Translations under genes and position numbers: made by a program
In this document: one piece after another, positions 7,676 to 10,484 of the stretch
Position numbering within the stretch: position 1 is the stretch's first letter
Layout: every line of letters starts with the position of its first letter
The notes under the pieces: generated by a model
What the model was told of the DNA's origin: nothing
Seen by the model: the letters and a program-made list of their open reading frames with translations, nothing else
Database searches by the model: none
Source of the DNA: Candidatus Proendomicrobium guianensium
GTDB taxonomy: Bacteria > Elusimicrobiota > Endomicrobiia > Endomicrobiales > Endomicrobiaceae
NCBI GenBank assembly: GCA_009785775.1
Contig: WQVR01000017.1
Location: 1 to 10,484, forward strand
Length of the DNA stretch: 10,484 bases
Reading direction: 5' to 3'

Positions 7676-9400
7676 CTAGTCTATGTATTCTTTTAAAGAT
7701 TTGCTGCGTGTAGGGTGGCGCAGTTTGCGTATGGCTTTTGCTTCAATTTGCCTTACGCGTTCACGCGTAACGCCGAATTTTTTGCCCACTTCCTCAAGGG
7801 TTGAAGGATAACCCACGCCTATGCCGTAGCGTAGCGAAATAATTTCGGCTTCACGCGGGGTAAGGGTGTTAAGCACCTTTTGAAGTTCAAGTTGTAACCT
7901 GTATTGTTGTGTTTTAGCCACCGGTGAGGGGCTGTTTTGATCTTCTATAAAATCTTCAAGGCGGCTGTCTTCTTCTTCACCCACGGGGGTAGCAAGGGAT
8001 ACGGGCTCTTGCATCATTTTTAATATGCGGCGCACGCGGTCTGTTGAAAGCCTAAGCGCTTTTGAACATTCTTCCACGGTAGGCTCTTTGCCCACGTCTT
8101 GCTGAAACTTCTTTTTAACTTTGGTAAGCTTTGATATAAGCTCTTTCATATGTACGGGTATGCGTATTGTGCGCGCTTGGTCTGCAATGGCGCGGTTTAT
8201 GCTTTGGCGTATCCACCATGTTGCGTATGTCGAAAACTTAAAGCCGCGTTTCCATTCAAATTTTTCTACGGCTTTTGAAAGCCCCAGGTTTCCTTCTTGT
8301 ATAAGGTCGGATAATTCCAAATTGCTTATGCCAACATGTTTTTTCGCTATAGAAACCACAAGCCTGAAGTTAGCTTCTATAAGTTTCATTTTATCACGGT
8401 GGATAACTTCTTCAAGTTCTCTGATTTTTCTGTCGGTATCTATTAATGCTTCGGGCGTAATTACAAGCCCGGCTTTTAAGTTGTTAATTTTTGCAAGCAT
8501 GTTTTCTAAATGCTCATTTATTGTTTCAGCTTCGGCAGCAGAAATCCCTGTGAATTTTTTAAATTCGGCGGGTTTAACTTTTTTGTTTAGAAGTTGTTTA
8601 TAAACGGCTTTAAATTTTGCCGGCGCTAAGCGGTATTTGCGTTCAAAACGCTTAAGTTCGTCGTTAAGCTCGTTAAGTTTTTGCGCGCTGGTTTTAATAC
8701 GGTTTATAAGGCGTTTGATTTTATCTTGGTTTAGGTTAAGCCCCATAATTAAGCTTACCAGAGCCGCGCGTTGTGTGGTAATTTTAGCGCTTACATTGGC
8801 GCGTTCTTTAACGCTTAGAGATTTAAGTTTGAGTTTAGCTTCAAGCGGCTTTAAACTTTTTTCTATTTGGTTAATTTTTTGTACGGCTGTTTTTATTTTT
8901 TTGCCCATGCCGCGAAGTTGCGCCTGAGATTTACGCCCGCGGGGCATAAGTTCTTTAGGCGTCATCTCTTCTTGCTCTATAAGCGTTTCCCAGTTTTTAA
9001 TTTCTTTTAAAATCAGGGGGGATTCAAGCACTATAAGTTTTAGTTTTTTTTCGTTTTCGCGCACGTTTTTTGCAAGTTCTACTTCTATAGCGCGTTCAAG
9101 CAGGGGGACTTTTGCCATTTCGCTTAAATACATTCTTACGGGGTTAATATCTTCGTCGGAAGATGTTTCTTTTGCCGCTTCTACCACTTCGGTAGAGGCG
9201 GTTTGGGGGGCAAGTTTTTTGCCGTCTTTGGCGGTTTCAACTACGCGCACGCCTATTTCTTCAAGGCGCACAAAAAAGCTGTCTATTTTTTCGGCAGACG
9301 CGTTTTGGGCAGGCACGCTTTTGTTAATGTCGTCGTAAGTTAAATAACCCTGCTCTTTACCTGTATCTATTAAGTCTTTAAAAAGGTCTTTCTTAGCCAT
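7676..9400 (-). CDS. rpoD: RNA polymerase primary sigma factor RpoD (σ70/σA)
   Basis: The housekeeping σ factor, which directs core RNA polymerase to -10/-35 promoters. In the 574 residues: region 1.1 (about 5-55, GYLTYDDIN); region 1.2 (86-114, NPVRMYLSEMAKVPLL); a non-conserved insert of about 220 residues (115-335), rich in Lys and predicted helical; region 2.1-2.4 (about 337-420), including DLIQEGNLGLSKAVEKFEWK, FSTYATWWIRQ and ARTIRIPVHM; region 3 (about 425-490); and region 4 (about 508-574), with TLEEVGKKFGVTRERVRQIE as the -35-binding helix-turn-helix. Region 1.1 and the length mark it as the primary, not an alternative, σ. Differences from the usual sequence: Asn 402 replaces the Thr of RQAITRAI, and there is apparently one extra residue in the 2.1-2.2 loop (353-366). 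The gene starts 4 bases after the dnaG stop codon, so it is co-transcribed and perhaps translationally coupled; only a weak CAGG-type ribosome site is visible inside the end of dnaG. Confidence 0.98.
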   Translation of the reverse strand: MAKKDLFKDLIDTGKEQGYLTYDDINKSVPAQNASAEKIDSFFVRLEEIGVRVVETAKDGKKLAPQTASTEVVEAAKETSSDEDINPVRMYLSEMAKVPLLERAIEVELAKNVRENEKKLKLIVLESPLILKEIKNWETLIEQEEMTPKELMPRGRKSQAQLRGMGKKIKTAVQKINQIEKSLKPLEAKLKLKSLSVKERANVSAKITTQRAALVSLIMGLNLNQDKIKRLINRIKTSAQKLNELNDELKRFERKYRLAPAKFKAVYKQLLNKKVKPAEFKKFTGISAAEAETINEHLENMLAKINNLKAGLVITPEALIDTDRKIRELEEVIHRDKMKLIEANFRLVVSIAKKHVGISNLELSDLIQEGNLGLSKAVEKFEWKRGFKFSTYATWWIRQSINRAIADQARTIRIPVHMKELISKLTKVKKKFQQDVGKEPTVEECSKALRLSTDRVRRILKMMQEPVSLATPVGEEEDSRLEDFIEDQNSPSPVAKTQQYRLQLELQKVLNTLTPREAEIISLRYGIGVGYPSTLEEVGKKFGVTRERVRQIEAKAIRKLRHPTRSKSLKEYID

Positions 9401-9403
9401 TAT

Positions 9404-10484
9404 TTATTTACCTGAACCTTTTAGTAGTTTTATTAATTTGTTATATTCTTCAACTTTGGAAGGGTCTTGCGGCGACTTGCCGGAATGCATATTTTTTATA
9501 TCATTCTCTAGTGTTTTTAGCCTGTTTTTTAAACGCAAAATACCCAAATCTTTAATTAATGAATTAAAGACATCGCTAACTATTCTATACTGAATTGGCT
9601 GTAATGTCAAGGAGGAAAACCAAATTTGGTCTTCGCGCCCAAGCTTATTTAGTATTTCAGCCTCGTTTACACCGTCGAGCAAGTATCCGTAAACAAGTTT
9701 GCAGCGTGCATCTGTAAAGGTGTGTTCGGGCGTTTCAGCAAGAAAAGGCTTTTCGTTTATAAGAAAAGAAAGTAAAGTTTCTTCCAAGCTTAAAGAAGCG
9801 GGCTTTGTAAGCGTTTTTTCTAAATTTTCATGTGTGGTTTTAGCTGAAACATTAAATTTTTTAGCTTTTTGAAATTCCTGCCATACGGCATCTTCTGAAA
9901 CATTTATTTTTTGCGACAGGGTTTTTACCCATTCCCGTTGCACAATATCGTTTTTGCATTTTGTTATAAACACTAAAACTTCACTTACCACTTTTGCTTT
10001 GCCTTGGGGGCTTGAGATATTTGTTGCAGACGCGGCGCGGGAAATCATAAAATCTATAGGGCTTATGGAAGAGGTTTTTAAAATGTTCAAAAATTGCTCG
10101 CGCCCATTGGCAGATAAAAATTCGTCGGCGTCTGTTTTTTCAGGTAGCGCCGATACGGTAGCGGTAATGTCATTTTCAGTTAAAACTTCTAAGGCTCTTT
10201 GGGTGGCGGCACGCCCTGCATTGTCTGAGTCAAACAATAAAGTAGTATTGTCTGAATAACGCCCCACAAGTTTTGCATGTGTTGGCGTAAATGCTGTGCC
10301 AAGCGTAGCGACAGCGCCGGAAACTCCGTGTTGTTGGGTTACTATAACGTCCATATAGCCTTCTAAAATAATCATTTTACGTTCTTTACGCAGTTCGCCT
10401 AAAGTTTGGTAAAGCCCGTAAAGGTTTGCAGATTTTAAGTACACCAAAGTTTCAGGGCTGTTTAAGTATTTAGGCTGCGCGTCG
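9404..10484 (-). CDS. dnaG: DNA primase DnaG, C-terminal part (5' end beyond the right edge)
   Basis: Primase that makes RNA primers at the replication fork with DnaB helicase. The open frame runs to the right edge without a stop, so about 359 C-terminal residues are visible and the zinc-binding domain is missing. The first visible residues, DAQPKYLNSPETLVYLKSAN followed by LYGL, match the segment before the TOPRIM fold in DnaG. An internal TTG at 10445-10447 is not the start. TOPRIM follows: the catalytic Glu lies in MIILEGYMDVI (codon 10361-10363), then AVATLGTAFT, and the metal-binding Asp pair in LFDSDNAGRAA. The rest (about 9404-10050) is the helical end of the RNA polymerase domain and the poorly conserved helicase-binding domain, with a segment LLSFLINEKPFL typical of the latter. 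The gene is followed at once by rpoD, the standard dnaG-rpoD arrangement. Confidence 0.96.
   Translation of the reverse strand, partial: DAQPKYLNSPETLVYLKSANLYGLYQTLGELRKERKMIILEGYMDVIVTQQHGVSGAVATLGTAFTPTHAKLVGRYSDNTTLLFDSDNAGRAATQRALEVLTENDITATVSALPEKTDADEFLSANGREQFLNILKTSSISPIDFMISRAASATNISSPQGKAKVVSEVLVFITKCKNDIVQREWVKTLSQKINVSEDAVWQEFQKAKKFNVSAKTTHENLEKTLTKPASLSLEETLLSFLINEKPFLAETPEHTFTDARCKLVYGYLLDGVNEAEILNKLGREDQIWFSSLTLQPIQYRIVSDVFNSLIKDLGILRLKNRLKTLENDIKNMHSGKSPQDPSKVEEYNKLIKLLKGSGK

Noticed and set aside
8121..8927. Two + strand open frames opposite rpoD (8121-8603 and 8637-8927)
   Set aside because: They are long only because rpoD avoids the complementary stop codons. The Ser/Leu/Phe-rich translation is typical of antisense to Lys/Glu-rich helices, and no domain or ribosome site is seen.
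9550..9569. Perfect 8-base inverted repeat with a 4-base loop inside dnaG
   Set aside because: It is pure AT-rich coding sequence (…NSLIKDL…) with no following T tract; chance is the simpler explanation.
9954..10259. + strand open frame opposite the DnaG TOPRIM region
   Set aside because: It is antisense to conserved primase codons and has no independent evidence.
10445..10447. TTG as a possible start codon of dnaG
   Set aside because: The frame stays open upstream to the window edge and encodes the conserved PKYLNSPET segment, so the gene is truncated by the window and does not start here.

Overview
This is an ordinary bacterial housekeeping region of moderate GC (about 40% by eye). It is densely coded with short spacers, and I see no mobile element, CRISPR array, rRNA or tRNA gene, or defence island. 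A σ70 with regions 1.1 to 4.2 plus the long lysine-rich insert between regions 1.2 and 2 suggests a Gram-negative lineage. A GT9-like protein is weakly consistent with surface-glycan synthesis. My tentative guess is Elusimicrobiota or a similar deep-branching Gram-negative group. This rests on overall sequence character, and nothing in the window proves it.

Layout: (1) Bases 3-125 (+) are the last codons of a ComF-like phosphoribosyltransferase. (2) A strong bidirectional hairpin at 131-174 separates it from (3) a full-length single-chain pyruvate carboxylase (187-3615, -). (4) A 165-bp divergent spacer holds a good σ70-type promoter for pyruvate carboxylase and a weaker candidate for the rightward genes. 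(5) Three + strand genes follow with gaps of 52 and 35 bp, probably one transcription unit: a receiver-GAF response regulator without a DNA-binding domain (3781-4905), a RumA/TrmA-family iron-sulfur RNA uracil methyltransferase (4958-6322), and an unrecognised protein resembling family 9 glycosyltransferases (6358-7593). (6) A second bidirectional hairpin at 7612-7656 ends both this unit and (7) the leftward dnaG-rpoD pair (rpoD 7676-9400; dnaG 9404 to beyond the right edge), the core of the classical macromolecular synthesis operon.

How they fit together: DnaG and RpoD supply replication priming and housekeeping transcription initiation. Pyruvate carboxylase supplies oxaloacetate. The RNA methyltransferase modifies rRNA or tRNA. 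The receiver-GAF protein is a signalling node whose partner is not in view. I found no clear new system. The points worth a second look are the output-less receiver-GAF protein, the GT9-like protein with its long N-terminal extension, and two departures from the usual σ70 region 2 sequence.
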